DNA of 64,000 nt from assembly GCF_900107375.1 (NCBI RefSeq), contig NZ_FNPT01000001.1, forward strand, positions 62,001-126,000, read 5' to 3'. Below are positions 54,349-63,619 of the stretch, piece after piece; positions within the stretch are counted from its first letter, which is position 1; each line of letters begins with the position of its first letter. A model generated the notes under the pieces. The model did not search any database. It saw only the letters and a list, made by a program, of their open reading frames with translations, and was not told the origin of the DNA. The position numbers and the translations under genes were made by a program. This DNA is from Lysobacter sp. yr284. Lineage in GTDB: Bacteria > Pseudomonadota > Gammaproteobacteria > Xanthomonadales > Xanthomonadaceae.

Positions 54349-55794
54349 ATGCCGGCGAGCTTCCTGTTCTACGACCTGGAAACCTTCGGCGCCGACCCGC
54401 GCACGACCCGCATCGCCCAGTTCGCGGCGATGCGCACCGACACCGAGCTCAACGAGATCGAGGCGCCGATCAGCGTCTTCGTCAAGCCCGCCGACGACCT
54501 GCTGCCCTCGCCGATGGCCACGCTGATCACCGGCATCGCGCCGCAGGACGCGCTGCGCGACGGCGTGACCGAGGCGCAGATCTTCGCCCAGATCTTCGAG
54601 GAAATGGCCCGGCCGCAGACCTGCACCGCCGGCTACAACTCGCTGCGCTTCGACGACGAGTTCGTCCGCTACGGCCTGTTCCGCAATTTCTACGACGCCT
54701 ACGAGCGCGAATGGCGCAACGGCAACTCGCGCTGGGACCTGCTCGACGTGCTGCGCCTGGCGCGCGCGCTGCGCCCGGACGGGCTGCAATGGCCGCAGCG
54801 CGAGGACGGCCACACCTCGTTCAAGCTCGAACACCTGGCCACCGCCAACGACGTGCGCGTCGGCGACGCCCACGAGGCGCTGTCGGACGTGCGCGCGCTG
54901 ATCGGCATCGCGCGCAAGCTCAAGCAGGCCCAGCCGCGGCTGTGGGACTACGCGCTGCGCCTGCGCGACAAGCGCTTCGCCGCCAGCCTGATCGACCCCA
55001 TCGCGATGCAGCCGGCGTTGCACGTGTCCTCGCGCTATCCGGCCGCGCGCCTGTGCGCGGCGCCGGTGATCCCGCTGGCGCGGCACCCGCGCATCGACAG
55101 CCGCATCGTCGTGTTCGACCTGGAGCAAGACCCGCAGGCGCTGCTGGACCTGGCCGCGGACGAGATCGCCGACCGCCTCTACACCCCGTCCGCCGACCTG
55201 CCCGAGGGCGAGGAGCGCGTCGCGCTCAAGGAAGTGCACCTCAACCGCTGCCCGGCGCTGACCGCCTGGAACCATCTGCGCCCGGACGACTTCGAACGCC
55301 TGGGCATCGACCCGGTGCGCGCCGAGTACCGCGCCGCGCAATTGCGCGAAGCCGGCCCCGAGCTGGTCGAGAAGGTACGCCGCGTCTACGCCCGCGACGC
55401 CGCGCGCGCGCCCGCCGACGCCGACGCCTCGCTCTACGACGCCTTCATCGGCGACGGCGACAAGCGCCTGTTCCGCAGCGTGCGCGCCACCGCGCCGGAA
55501 GAACTGGCGCGGGCCGCGTTCGACTTCCGCGATGCGCGCCTGCCCGAATTGCTGTTCCGCTACCGCGCGCGCAACTGGCCGCAGACCCTGGACGCGGCCG
55601 AGCGCCAACGCTGGGACGACTACCGTCGCCAGCGCCTGGACGGCGAATCGGGCCTGTCGGAATACAGCTTCGGCCGCTTCGCCGAAGAGCTGCGGCAGGT
55701 CCGCGCCAGCGCCGGCGAAGACGGCGCCAAACAGGCCTTGCTGGATCGGCTGGAAGACTGGGGCCGCGGGCTGTGGCGGGAACTGCACGGTTGA
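54349..55794 (+). CDS. sbcB: Exodeoxyribonuclease I
   Basis: 481 residues, close to the 475 of E. coli. The DEDDh exonuclease site starts with FLFYDLETFG (Asp/Glu), with later GYNSLRFDDEFVRYGLF and HEALSDVRALI carrying the remaining acidic and His residues; the SH3-like and C-terminal helical regions follow. It degrades single-stranded DNA 3' to 5' in recombination and repair. The ATG lies one base after the kmo stop, so the gene is probably read through from the kynurenine operon, an odd pairing of functions. Confidence 0.96.
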   Translation: MPASFLFYDLETFGADPRTTRIAQFAAMRTDTELNEIEAPISVFVKPADDLLPSPMATLITGIAPQDALRDGVTEAQIFAQIFEEMARPQTCTAGYNSLRFDDEFVRYGLFRNFYDAYEREWRNGNSRWDLLDVLRLARALRPDGLQWPQREDGHTSFKLEHLATANDVRVGDAHEALSDVRALIGIARKLKQAQPRLWDYALRLRDKRFAASLIDPIAMQPALHVSSRYPAARLCAAPVIPLARHPRIDSRIVVFDLEQDPQALLDLAADEIADRLYTPSADLPEGEERVALKEVHLNRCPALTAWNHLRPDDFERLGIDPVRAEYRAAQLREAGPELVEKVRRVYARDAARAPADADASLYDAFIGDGDKRLFRSVRATAPEELARAAFDFRDARLPELLFRYRARNWPQTLDAAERQRWDDYRRQRLDGESGLSEYSFGRFAEELRQVRASAGEDGAKQALLDRLEDWGRGLWRELHG

Positions 55795-55926
55795 GCGGCG
55801 CGCGCGCGGACGCGCGCCGCGGGCGGCCGATGCCGCGCGCGCCGGCCGCAAACCGCCGATTAACCTGCCGGCCGCTACCGTAGTCCTGTCTTTCGCCCAC
55901 TCATTCCACTACGCCCCTCCTCGCCC

Positions 55927-56613
55927 ATGCCTGCCTACTTCTCCGACGCCAGCTTCAAGTTCCTGCGCTCGCTGGCGCGCAACAACAACCGCGAGTGGTT
56001 CCACGCCCACAAGGCCGCCTACGACGAACACGTGCGCGGCCCGTTCCTGCGCCTGCTCGGCGATCTGCAGCCGGGGCTGGCGCAGGTCAGCGAGCACTAC
56101 CGCAGCGAGCCCAAGAACGTCGGCGGCTCGCTGTTCCGGATCCAGCGCGACACCCGCTTCGCCAACGACAAGGCGCCGTACAAGAGCTGGCAGGGCGCGC
56201 GCCTGTTCCACGAGCGCGGGCGCCAGGTCGAGGCGCCTTCGTTCTATATCCATCTCGCCCAGGGCGAGTGCTTCGTCGCCGCCGGCGTCTGGCATCCGGC
56301 GCCGGAGACCTTGCGCAAGATCCGCCATTTCGTCTTCGACAACCCCGGCAGCTGGAAGGCCGCCGCGCACGACGGCAAGTTCCGCAAGCGCTTCGACCTC
56401 GACGACAGCGAGATGCTGACCCGCGCCCCGCGCGGCTTCCCGCCCGAGTTCGAGTTCGCCGACGACCTCAAGCGCAAGAACTTCGTCGCCTACCGCAGCC
56501 TCGACGATTCGGTCATGACCGGCCCGCGCCTGCTGTCGACGCTGGAGAAAGACCTGGCCGGGTTGGCGCCGTTCGCCGATTACCTGTGCGCGGCGCTGGA
56601 TCTGGAGTTCTGA
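55927..56613 (+). CDS. DUF2461 family protein
   Basis: 228 residues. The family features FLRSLARNNNREWFHAHK, a middle FRIQRDTRFANDKAPYKSW and PSFYIHLAQGECFVAAGVWHP are present (TIGR02453-type). No signal peptide; cytoplasmic. Function is unknown across the family. It is monocistronic; the 132-bp gap before it and the 181-bp gap after it (56614-56794) show nothing else. Confidence 0.9.
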   Translation: MPAYFSDASFKFLRSLARNNNREWFHAHKAAYDEHVRGPFLRLLGDLQPGLAQVSEHYRSEPKNVGGSLFRIQRDTRFANDKAPYKSWQGARLFHERGRQVEAPSFYIHLAQGECFVAAGVWHPAPETLRKIRHFVFDNPGSWKAAAHDGKFRKRFDLDDSEMLTRAPRGFPPEFEFADDLKRKNFVAYRSLDDSVMTGPRLLSTLEKDLAGLAPFADYLCAALDLEF

Positions 56614-56794
56614 ACGCCCCGCGCGCGCGGCGCGCGGCGCGGGCGCGGCAAGCGCGGCGACGCCCTCGGCCGCGATCCCGCCCTGGCTCGGCCCGCCGTA
56701 GCGATCCATCGCCCGCCGCTGGCCACAGCGGCGGGCGATGCGCAATCCGGCTTAGCTCACCCGGCCGGCGCCCGCGGCCCGCGAGCGAACGCCG

Positions 56795-58213
56795 TCAGGG
56801 CCGGAAGTACTTGGAGATCTGCGGCCACGCCGTCGAGAACTGCGAGTAGTAGTCCTTCTTGTCGGCCTCGGGCACGCCGCAGTAGGACGGCCCGCCGTAC
56901 AGGCCGCCGCGCAGCAGGTAGTTGCCGGCCGCATCGACGGTGAACAGGCCCGAGCCGGACGAACCGCCTTCGGTCACGCCGCTGCCGGTCCAGTGCACTT
57001 CGGTCAGCGGCGCCAGGCCGTAGCGCGACGTCGCCAGCGCGGCCACCTGCGCCAGCGAGTACTTCTTGAGATCGCCGCTGGGGTGGTGGATCGCTTCGGC
57101 CGGGCTGCCCAGCACATCGATGGGATAGCTGCTCCAGCCGGCGTAGTAGGCGCCGGTCGGCGGCGCGGTCTTGAGTTCCAGCAGCGCGGTGTCGCGCTTG
57201 GCGTTGCGGAACAACAACTTGGAGCCGCCGCTGAGCACCACCGTGCGCGGGCTGGCGGTGTCGTTGTCGCAGGCGCTGGCCTCGAAGAACCAGTAGGTCA
57301 CGAACGACTTGGCCGCGGCCTGGTCGGCGACGCAATGCGCCGCGGTCCAGAACAGCGAGCGCTTGGGCGAATGCTCGTTGTTGAGCAAGGTGCCGGTGCA
57401 CCACGCGGTGTCGCCTTCCTCGCCGGTGATGGCGATGTGCGCGACCGCGCTGCTGGCGGCGAGGAATCCGGGCGTCGGGTTGGCGCGGCAGACCACGTCC
57501 TGCTCGCAATCGCCGCTGCTGCCGATGTCGTCGAAGGCTTTGCTGAGGCCGCGGCGGTCGCTGGCCGGATCGAACACCAGGTGCGAGAGCATCGGCACGC
57601 TCAGGCGGTAGGACTCCGGATTCGCGCCCTTGGGCAGCTGGATCTCGATCGTCATCGCGTCGCCGGCGACGATCGGCGTCCAGCCCGCCTTGGCGCCGGC
57701 GAAGGCCTCGCCGCTCTCGGCGAAGATGCGGCCGTCGGCGCCGGCGAAGCGCAGGTTCGCCGCGGCGGGATCGGCGCCGGACCCGGCCGCCGTCAGCGCC
57801 AGCCGCGCGCGCAAGGCTTTGGCGCCGGCCGAGCTGACCACGAAGCGTGCGGCGCGGCTGCCGTCGGCCTGGATCTCCCACGGCAACGCGCCCAGTTCGA
57901 CGCGGCTGCGTTCGACCTTGCGGCCCAGGCCGATCTCCAGCGCCTTGCGTTCGCCGGCGTCCGCCGTCGAGCGCTGCGCCTTGAGTCTGTCCAGCGCGGC
58001 CTTGCCCGGCGCCGCCAGTTCGACCATGCGCGGCGCCGCGCGCTTGGCCTGGGTCAGCCATTGCGCGTCGCCGAGCGCGCGCGCCTGCGGCGCCGCGGTC
58101 ACCGGTGCGGGGCCCATCGAGCGGTTGGCCGGCGGCGCGGCGAAGGCCGGCACGGCCAGCGCCGCGGAAACGGCGACGGCAAGACGGAGAAAAACCAGGT
58201 TCCTCGATTTCAT
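56795..58213 (-). CDS. Secreted trypsin-like (lysyl endopeptidase-like) serine protease
   Basis: 472 residues. A signal peptide ending near AFA and a pro-region of about 200 residues precede the protease domain. The catalytic triad is His293 (WTAAHCV), Asp341 (RDTALLEL) and Ser419 (GGSSGSG), with paired Cys around 236/242, 272/294 and 315 as in Achromobacter/Lysobacter lysyl endopeptidases. AGGAG precedes the ATG. It is exported and likely takes part in the lytic protease set known from Lysobacter; cleavage after Lys is suggested by family only. Confidence 0.9.
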   Translation of the reverse strand: MKSRNLVFLRLAVAVSAALAVPAFAAPPANRSMGPAPVTAAPQARALGDAQWLTQAKRAAPRMVELAAPGKAALDRLKAQRSTADAGERKALEIGLGRKVERSRVELGALPWEIQADGSRAARFVVSSAGAKALRARLALTAAGSGADPAAANLRFAGADGRIFAESGEAFAGAKAGWTPIVAGDAMTIEIQLPKGANPESYRLSVPMLSHLVFDPASDRRGLSKAFDDIGSSGDCEQDVVCRANPTPGFLAASSAVAHIAITGEEGDTAWCTGTLLNNEHSPKRSLFWTAAHCVADQAAAKSFVTYWFFEASACDNDTASPRTVVLSGGSKLLFRNAKRDTALLELKTAPPTGAYYAGWSSYPIDVLGSPAEAIHHPSGDLKKYSLAQVAALATSRYGLAPLTEVHWTGSGVTEGGSSGSGLFTVDAAGNYLLRGGLYGGPSYCGVPEADKKDYYSQFSTAWPQISKYFRP

Positions 58214-58816
58214 GGCGATCGACTCCTGAGATGCGGATGCGCTAAGCGCCCCTGTCAGCGCCGGGGGATGTGGTGCGAGTCGCGATCAAAGCCTGGGGCA
58301 CACTGCTGGAACGCGCCCGGTGCTGGCACCCCCACCCCGTGCGGCGTTCAGGCATCCGATGTTGGTAGCGCCGCCTCTGTTCATGGCGAAGGCAGGTCAC
58401 AAACCGGCGCGCGGCGCGGTCCGGCTCGGTTCGAAACCAGGCGACGGCGTGCGACGCGCGGCGGGCGCTGCGTCGGCGTCGGGGTCGAAGCGGCAAGAAG
58501 CGACGGCGCATGCGACGCGCGGGGCCGGCGCGCGCGAATCCGCGCAGGGGCGAGGTCGGCAAACGCATCCGCGCGGCGTTGCCCGCGCCAGCGCCGCCTC
58601 ATGCGCAAAGCCGCACGGCCGCAGGCCGCACAGCGGCCCAGCCGGCATTGGTCATGGCCGCCGCAGCCGCAGGCACGCCCGCCATCGCGGGCAGGCAGCC
58701 GGCACCCGTGCCGGCTTATGCGCCGCCGGCCCGGCGCTCGCGATCGCGGACGCCGGCCGAATGGCGGCGTCGCGCCGGCGTTCCGTCGCCGGCGCGCAAC
58801 CGCAGGGGGAACCGCT
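58214..58816. other. Spacer without recognised gene
   Basis: 603 bp between the trypsin-like protease start and the small S8-partner gene stop. The first about 200 bp are of more normal composition and presumably hold the protease promoter (minus strand). The rest is very GC-rich. No repeat family, terminator hairpin or RNA gene was recognised. Confidence 0.4.
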
Positions 58817-59395
58817 TCAGCGCGTCATGATCTCGTTCTGCACGATCTCCGGGGCGACTTCCTTAACCCCGGCCTGGCCCTGGATGCGCTTCATCGCCGC
58901 CAGCGCCGCGTCCACCGACGCGTACTCGATCACCGCATTGCCGCCCAGCGCCGAGGAGTACGTCACCGTGCCGCCGGTGCGCCCGGCCAGCGCGGCCGCC
59001 ACCGTTTGATCGTCGACATACACGTTGAGCCGCGGCATCACCAGCACCGGATCGCCGCCGTCGTCGGCGACCGCCACCGCGACCGCGCCGCCGGCGGCCA
59101 CCGGGGCCGGCGCCTGCGCGGACAGGTCGCGCTTGCTGCGCGCGTTCGCCGCGGCCGGCGCCTGCAGCTTCACTTCATAGCCGGCGACGACCACGGTCTT
59201 GGCCGGGTCGGTGGCTGCGCTGACCGGCGCCGGCACCGCCGCGGGTGCGACGCGGAAGCGCTGGCTGCCGACCTGGAAGGCGTCGCCGGTCGCCGCCAGT
59301 TCCAGTTCGGCCTGCGGCGCATAGGTCTGCGCCTGGGCCGATCCGGCGATCAGCATCGCCAGCGCCAGGCACGCGAGAGTCTTTTGATTGGTCAT
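58817..59395 (-). CDS. Exported partner of the S8 protease, possible external propeptide/chaperone
   Basis: 192 residues with a clear signal peptide (CLALAMLIAGSAQAQ). A variable Ala/Pro middle part leads to a C-terminal domain of about 70 residues (from RLNVYVDDQTVAAAL) ending in AAMKRIQGQAGVKEVAPEI, which resembles the ferredoxin-like inhibitor I9/subtilisin propeptide pattern. The gene starts one base after the stop of a kexin-like protease that lacks its own propeptide. In Aeromonas sobria a kexin-like protease needs a separate downstream-encoded chaperone for maturation, and this pair looks analogous. Function is inference. Confidence 0.7.
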   Translation of the reverse strand: MTNQKTLACLALAMLIAGSAQAQTYAPQAELELAATGDAFQVGSQRFRVAPAAVPAPVSAATDPAKTVVVAGYEVKLQAPAAANARSKRDLSAQAPAPVAAGGAVAVAVADDGGDPVLVMPRLNVYVDDQTVAAALAGRTGGTVTYSSALGGNAVIEYASVDAALAAMKRIQGQAGVKEVAPEIVQNEIMTR

Positions 59396-59396
59396 G

Positions 59397-61202
59397 TCAG
59401 CGCCCCAGAACGCGGATTTTGAACGAGGTCAGATTGCCGGCCGATGCGACGCCGGCGGCGCGCGGAACGTCGGCGACCTCCAGCGTCCAGTTGCCGTTGG
59501 CGTTCTCGTCGAGGAAGGCGTTGGCCGCGGCCAGGTCGACCTTGAACACCCGGTTGCCCAAGGCCGCCATATACGCCGGCACCACCACCGCGCGGGTGCC
59601 CTGCGGCGAAACCAGCGTCACCGACAGCGGCAACGGCAGGGTCGCCTGCCCGACCGCCGGCCGGGCCACGGCGTAGTCGGTCTCCAGGCCGATCTGCACG
59701 CTCTCCACGTTGCGGATGCCGGCGATCGCGACGCTCAGCCGCGCCGGCGCGGCGGCGTTGCCGATCGCCACCGTCTGCGCTGCGATGCGCTGCCAGCCGG
59801 TGTCCACCAGCGGCGCCAGCGGCTTGAAGTTGCCGGCGCGGGTCACCGCCGCGGTGGCGTCGACGAGGCCGAAGCCGTACCAGTTGCTGAACGCGCGACC
59901 GGCCGCGTTGACGCTCCAGCCGGGCACCAGCACGGTGCCGTCTGGCGCGGTCGCCGCCGGCTGTTCGGGATGCACGCGGCGCGCGGTGGTGGCCAGGATG
60001 TACTTGACCTCGCGGAAGGTCAGCTTGGGATTGGCCTGCAACACCAGCGCGGCCACGCCGCTGACCGTGGGCGACGCGGCCGAGGTGCCGTTCATGCGCC
60101 CGGTGTAGTTGCAGGTGCGGTCGATCGCCGAAGCGCTCGAATCCAGCGCGTTCCGGCGGGTGTTGGCGGGCGAGTTGCGGTCGCCGTTGGTGTCGTTGTT
60201 GTAGCCCAGCGCGCAACCGGCCAGGTCGGTGGTGACGATGGCCGGATCGAAGTTGAGCGGATTGACCGCGTTGGAGTACAGCGCCTGGTGTCCGTACTCG
60301 CCGCCCAGGCCCGACACCCACAGCGCCGCGCCCGGGGTGGAATAGTTGGCGCGCTCGCCGTCGGCGCCGACCGAGGCGATGGTCATCACGTTGAAGAAGC
60401 TGTTGCGCGAGTCCAGGAACGCCTGCATGCAACCGACGTTGCGCTGCTTGGTCTCGGCGTTGCAGTTCGCCGAATTCTTGTTGACGGTGTTGAAGTCGTT
60501 GCCGGCGGCCTTGACGTAGACCGTGCCCAGGCCGTTGCGGGTCGCCGACATCGGCCGCTCCCAGGCGGCGATGTCGTTCTCCGAGATCGCCGCCGGCCAC
60601 GCCGACATGCCGCCCCAGCTGTTGTTGGAGACCTGCACGTCCTTGGACTCGGCGCCTTCCCACCACGCGTAGCGGATATTGCCGGTGGTCGCCTGCGCGT
60701 TGACCGGCTGGCCGGCCGCGTTGAAGCCGGTGGTAACCAGGAAGTTGAACCCGCGCAGCTTGACCGCCGGCGCCACGCCGCGCACGCCGATGCCGTTCCA
60801 GCCGACCGCGCCGATGATGCCGCTGACCGCGTTGCCGTGGGCGTCGACGCCGTTCTCGTTGGGGCCGGTGTCGTGCTCGCCGCGGGTGGCGGTGACGAAG
60901 AAATTCTTGGAGCCGTTCGGGATCACGTTGGCGGCCAGATCCGGATGATCGATCTGCAGGCCGTCGTCGAGCACGCCGACCACCACGCCCTTGCCGCGGA
61001 TGTTGTAGTCGTGCAGGTCGTCGATGCCCAGGTCGATGCCGACCTTGGGCCGGGTATCGCCGAGCACGGCCTGGCCGTAGTTCATCAGGTGCCACTGGTA
61101 ACGGTACAGCGGGTCGCCCTGCTGCGCCTGCGCCGCGCCGGCCGACAGCGCGGCCAGGGTCGCCACGCTGAGGATCGTTGTTTTACCGAAAAGCTGTCGC
61201 AT
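59397..61202 (-). CDS. Kexin-like S8 serine protease with P domain
   Basis: 601 residues. A signal peptide (ending AAQAQ) is followed almost at once by DPLYRYQWHL, the start of a mature kexin-type domain, so no propeptide is present. Catalytic residues are Asp79/80 (GVLDDGLQIDHPDL), His122 (DAHGNAVSG), the oxyanion Asn235 (KAAGND) and Ser374 (NGTSAASPT). The last about 130 residues (with WTLEVADVPRAAGVASAGNLTSF) form a proprotein-convertase P domain. AGGAG precedes the ATG. It is secreted and transcribed with the small partner gene downstream. Confidence 0.93.
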   Translation of the reverse strand: MRQLFGKTTILSVATLAALSAGAAQAQQGDPLYRYQWHLMNYGQAVLGDTRPKVGIDLGIDDLHDYNIRGKGVVVGVLDDGLQIDHPDLAANVIPNGSKNFFVTATRGEHDTGPNENGVDAHGNAVSGIIGAVGWNGIGVRGVAPAVKLRGFNFLVTTGFNAAGQPVNAQATTGNIRYAWWEGAESKDVQVSNNSWGGMSAWPAAISENDIAAWERPMSATRNGLGTVYVKAAGNDFNTVNKNSANCNAETKQRNVGCMQAFLDSRNSFFNVMTIASVGADGERANYSTPGAALWVSGLGGEYGHQALYSNAVNPLNFDPAIVTTDLAGCALGYNNDTNGDRNSPANTRRNALDSSASAIDRTCNYTGRMNGTSAASPTVSGVAALVLQANPKLTFREVKYILATTARRVHPEQPAATAPDGTVLVPGWSVNAAGRAFSNWYGFGLVDATAAVTRAGNFKPLAPLVDTGWQRIAAQTVAIGNAAAPARLSVAIAGIRNVESVQIGLETDYAVARPAVGQATLPLPLSVTLVSPQGTRAVVVPAYMAALGNRVFKVDLAAANAFLDENANGNWTLEVADVPRAAGVASAGNLTSFKIRVLGR

Positions 61203-61244
61203 GCCGCCGACTCCTAAGGATTGCTTCGGACATGCCGCGCCCGT

Positions 61245-61272
61245 CGCGGCCGGAGCGCTCGCTCCGGCCGCG
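61245..61272 (-). terminator. Hairpin after the fimbrial gene
   Basis: A perfect 12-bp stem, CGCGGCCGGAGC with its complement, with a GCTC loop. It lies 26 bp past the fimbrial gene stop and 42 bp before the S8 protease start, so it can end the fimbrial transcript. No T-run follows. Confidence 0.55.
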
Positions 61273-61298
61273 TGGGCCGCATGCGCGGGATGGGGGGA

Positions 61299-61835
61299 TT
61301 ACTGGTAGATCATGGTGAAGGTGACGCTGCTGTTCGCCGCGCCGGCGGTAGCGGCGCCGGTGGCGAAGTACTGCGCGTAGTAGCGCAGCGCGGCGCCGCC
61401 GGTATCGACCGCGACCTGCTGGCTGTTCTGCAGGCCCAGCGGATTGCCGAGCAGCACCTGCGAGAAGTCGGCGTTGAGCACCTGCAGCTCGACGTTGCCG
61501 GCGTTGCCGGCGCCGCCTTGCAGGGTCAGGTTGTTGTTGCTGGTGTTGATGGTCGGGCCCGGCTCGAAGAACGTCTGGACCTGGGTGGTGGTGGCATCGC
61601 AATCGGCGACGCGGATGATGAAGGGCGTGCGGCCGGCGACTTCGCCGGCGGCCGACAGCGCCGACACCGCGACCGCGGGCAGCTTGACCCGGATGTCGGC
61701 CGGCGACGGCCCGTTGGTGAGCACGCAGGTCGGCGCGATCACCGAGCCTTCGAAATGGATGGTGCCGTCGGCGGCCTTGGACACGGCCGGTACGGCCAGT
61801 ACGGCGAGCAACGCTGCAGCTGCAATTCCTTTCAT
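61299..61835 (-). CDS. Type 1 (FimA-like) fimbrial major subunit-like protein
   Basis: 178 residues. A signal peptide (ending SKA) precedes a pilin domain with the typical beginning GTIHFEGSVIAPTCVL, a second Cys in RVADCDA forming the conserved disulfide, and an end in TFTMIYQ with the penultimate Tyr of chaperone-usher pilins. Such subunits need a periplasmic chaperone and an outer-membrane usher, but no such genes are next to it in the window. GGGAG lies about ten bases upstream of the ATG. Confidence 0.9.
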   Translation of the reverse strand: MKGIAAAALLAVLAVPAVSKAADGTIHFEGSVIAPTCVLTNGPSPADIRVKLPAVAVSALSAAGEVAGRTPFIIRVADCDATTTQVQTFFEPGPTINTSNNNLTLQGGAGNAGNVELQVLNADFSQVLLGNPLGLQNSQQVAVDTGGAALRYYAQYFATGAATAGAANSSVTFTMIYQ

Positions 61836-62329
61836 CGTTCGATTCTCCCGGGGTTGGTAGCGGTGGGCGACGGCGTCGGCGGACCGGTGCGTCGCGGCGC
61901 GCCCGATGCCTGTGCGACCGTGCGGCCGAAGCGGTGTCCAGCGAAGCGCGCCCCAGATTAGGAACGCAACGAACGCGCGCTTACCCCACCGTCGCGCGCG
62001 GCGAACGCGTTAGGGTGCGTGAATGCCGCAAGGTGGGGGACGCCGATGCGATTGCGTTGTACGCAGGGCTTGCGCGCGCGCAATGCCGTGCCGCACCCGC
62101 ATCGCGCATAGACACGTCCCAGCCCCGGCCATGGATGCGGCGAGGCCGGCGCAACGCTGGCGCACGGGACGAGCGCACCGGCGCGTCGCGGGTGCCCGAG
62201 CGCGGCTCGCAAGCCCGGCACGGCCGCCGGCCGGCCTCGACGCCGGCCCGGGCGGCAGGCTCAGCCGGCCTTAATGCCATCGCGCCGCGGGGCGACTACT
62301 CTGGCGCTCTCTACCCAGGATCGCCGCTC
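61836..62329. other. Spacer between fimbrial and DUF2939 genes
   Basis: 494 bp between divergent genes. It should hold both promoters; I cannot place them. It is very GC-rich from 62040 onward and contains no recognised gene, repeat or RNA. Confidence 0.35.
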
Positions 62330-62881
62330 ATGAAGAAATGGATCGCCGCCCTGGTCCTGGCCGCCGTGCTGCTGCTCGGCTGGATCGCCGCGGGACCGTT
62401 CATGACCGTCAACGCCATCCGCACCGCGGTCAAGCAGGGCGACACCGCCGCGCTGTCCAAGCACGTGGACTTCACCTCGGTGCGGCTGGGGCTGAAGGCC
62501 CAGGTCGACGACTATCTGGTGCGCCGCGCCGGCCCGTCGGTGCAGTCCAGCCTGCTCGGCGCGATCGGCCTGGGCATGGCCAGCAGCGTGGCCGGCGGCG
62601 CGGTGGATGCCATCGCCACGCCGATGGGCATCGGCGCGGTGCTGGAAGGCCGCAACCTGCTCAAACGCTTCGACCCTTCCGCGCCGCGCCGCGACGCCTA
62701 TGAACCGGTCGAGCCGGCCGAACCGCTCAAGCAGCTGAGCTATCGCTTCGAAACCCCGTCGCGGTTCACCGCGACGGTGAACAACGCCGACGGCGACCCG
62801 GTGGTGTTCGTGCTGACCCGCCAGGGCCTGAGCTGGCGGGTGACCGAAGTGCGGCTGCCGCTGGACAAGATGCTGCCTTGA
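62330..62881 (+). CDS. DUF2939 family exported protein
   Basis: 183 residues. One N-terminal membrane helix or signal anchor (ALVLAAVLLLGWIAAGPF) is followed by TVNAIRTAVKQGDTAALSKHVDF, the start of the DUF2939 domain, then a Gly/Ala-rich segment and a beta-rich C-terminus (LSYRFETPSRFTATV). It probably faces the periplasm. AGGA precedes the ATG. No function is known for the family. Confidence 0.85.
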   Translation: MKKWIAALVLAAVLLLGWIAAGPFMTVNAIRTAVKQGDTAALSKHVDFTSVRLGLKAQVDDYLVRRAGPSVQSSLLGAIGLGMASSVAGGAVDAIATPMGIGAVLEGRNLLKRFDPSAPRRDAYEPVEPAEPLKQLSYRFETPSRFTATVNNADGDPVVFVLTRQGLSWRVTEVRLPLDKMLP

Positions 62882-62885
62882 AACC

Positions 62886-62984
62886 CGTGTAGGAGCGACG
62901 CGAGTCGCGACCGCGACAACGCAACCGCGCCGCGGCTGCGCAGCAGGCGCGTTGTCGCGGTCGCGACTCCGTCGCTTCTACACG
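62886..62984. repeat. Long inverted repeat, family B (copy 1)
   Basis: Arms of 37 and 36 bp (62886-62922 and 62949-62984) around a 26-bp centre. Each arm reads CGTGTAG(G/A)AGCGACG...GTCGCGACCGCGACAACGC; they differ by one base and one deletion. A second, more diverged copy lies at 63620-63721, so the LprI-like gene sits between two copies. Confidence 0.85.
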
Positions 62985-63141
62985 GCGGGCGACGGCGGAC
63001 GCCGCAACCGCCACGGCGCTTGCTTTCCCACGGTCGCAGCAATACTTTTCACGCCAACGCCGCCCGCCGCGCGCGCGGCGCCGGCCGGACAGGCATGCCC
63101 GGCCCCGATCGTCACCGCCACACGACTTGGACCGGACCGCC

Positions 63142-63531
63142 ATGAAAACGATCTTCCCCGCCCTCGCCTTCGCCCTGCTCGGCCTGACCGCCAGCGCCGC
63201 CCACGCCCAGGGCGAGTGCGACAAATACCGCACCAGCTACGACAAGACCTATTGCTTCGCCAAGCTGTTCCTGGAGTCGGACAAGGAACTCAACACCGCC
63301 TACACCGACCTGCGCGGCGTCGCCAAGGAGCCGGCCAAGAGCCAGCTCAAGCAGACCCAGCTGCAGTGGATCAAGTACCGCGACGCCAGCTGCGAGAGCT
63401 CGGGCAGCATCAACGTCGACTGCAACTACCGGGTCAACCGCGAGCGCACCGAGTACCTGCGCGACCGCGTGCGCGAGTGCAAGGCCGGCACCTGCCGCGC
63501 CGACATGATCGTCAAGCAGTCCTGGAACTGA
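63142..63531 (+). CDS. Secreted LprI-like (DUF1311) protein
   Basis: 129 residues. A signal peptide (ending SAAHAQ) precedes the DUF1311/LprI N-terminal domain: ECDKYRTSYDKTYCFAKLF, LNTAYTDLRG, LKQTQLQWIKYRDASC and the final Cys pairs. Domains of this type include lysozyme inhibitors, which suggests a periplasmic inhibitor role, though many members are uncharacterised. The ATG at 63142 is preferred over an in-frame TTG 15 bases earlier because the signal peptide starts there. Confidence 0.85.
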   Translation: MKTIFPALAFALLGLTASAAHAQGECDKYRTSYDKTYCFAKLFLESDKELNTAYTDLRGVAKEPAKSQLKQTQLQWIKYRDASCESSGSINVDCNYRVNRERTEYLRDRVRECKAGTCRADMIVKQSWN

Positions 63532-63619
63532 GCGAGCCCGCCATCGCGGATCGCCCGCGCAAGCCACGCCCGACGGCGTGGCTTGCGTCGTTTTGGGGTC
63601 TGCGAAACTGCGGTGGACC

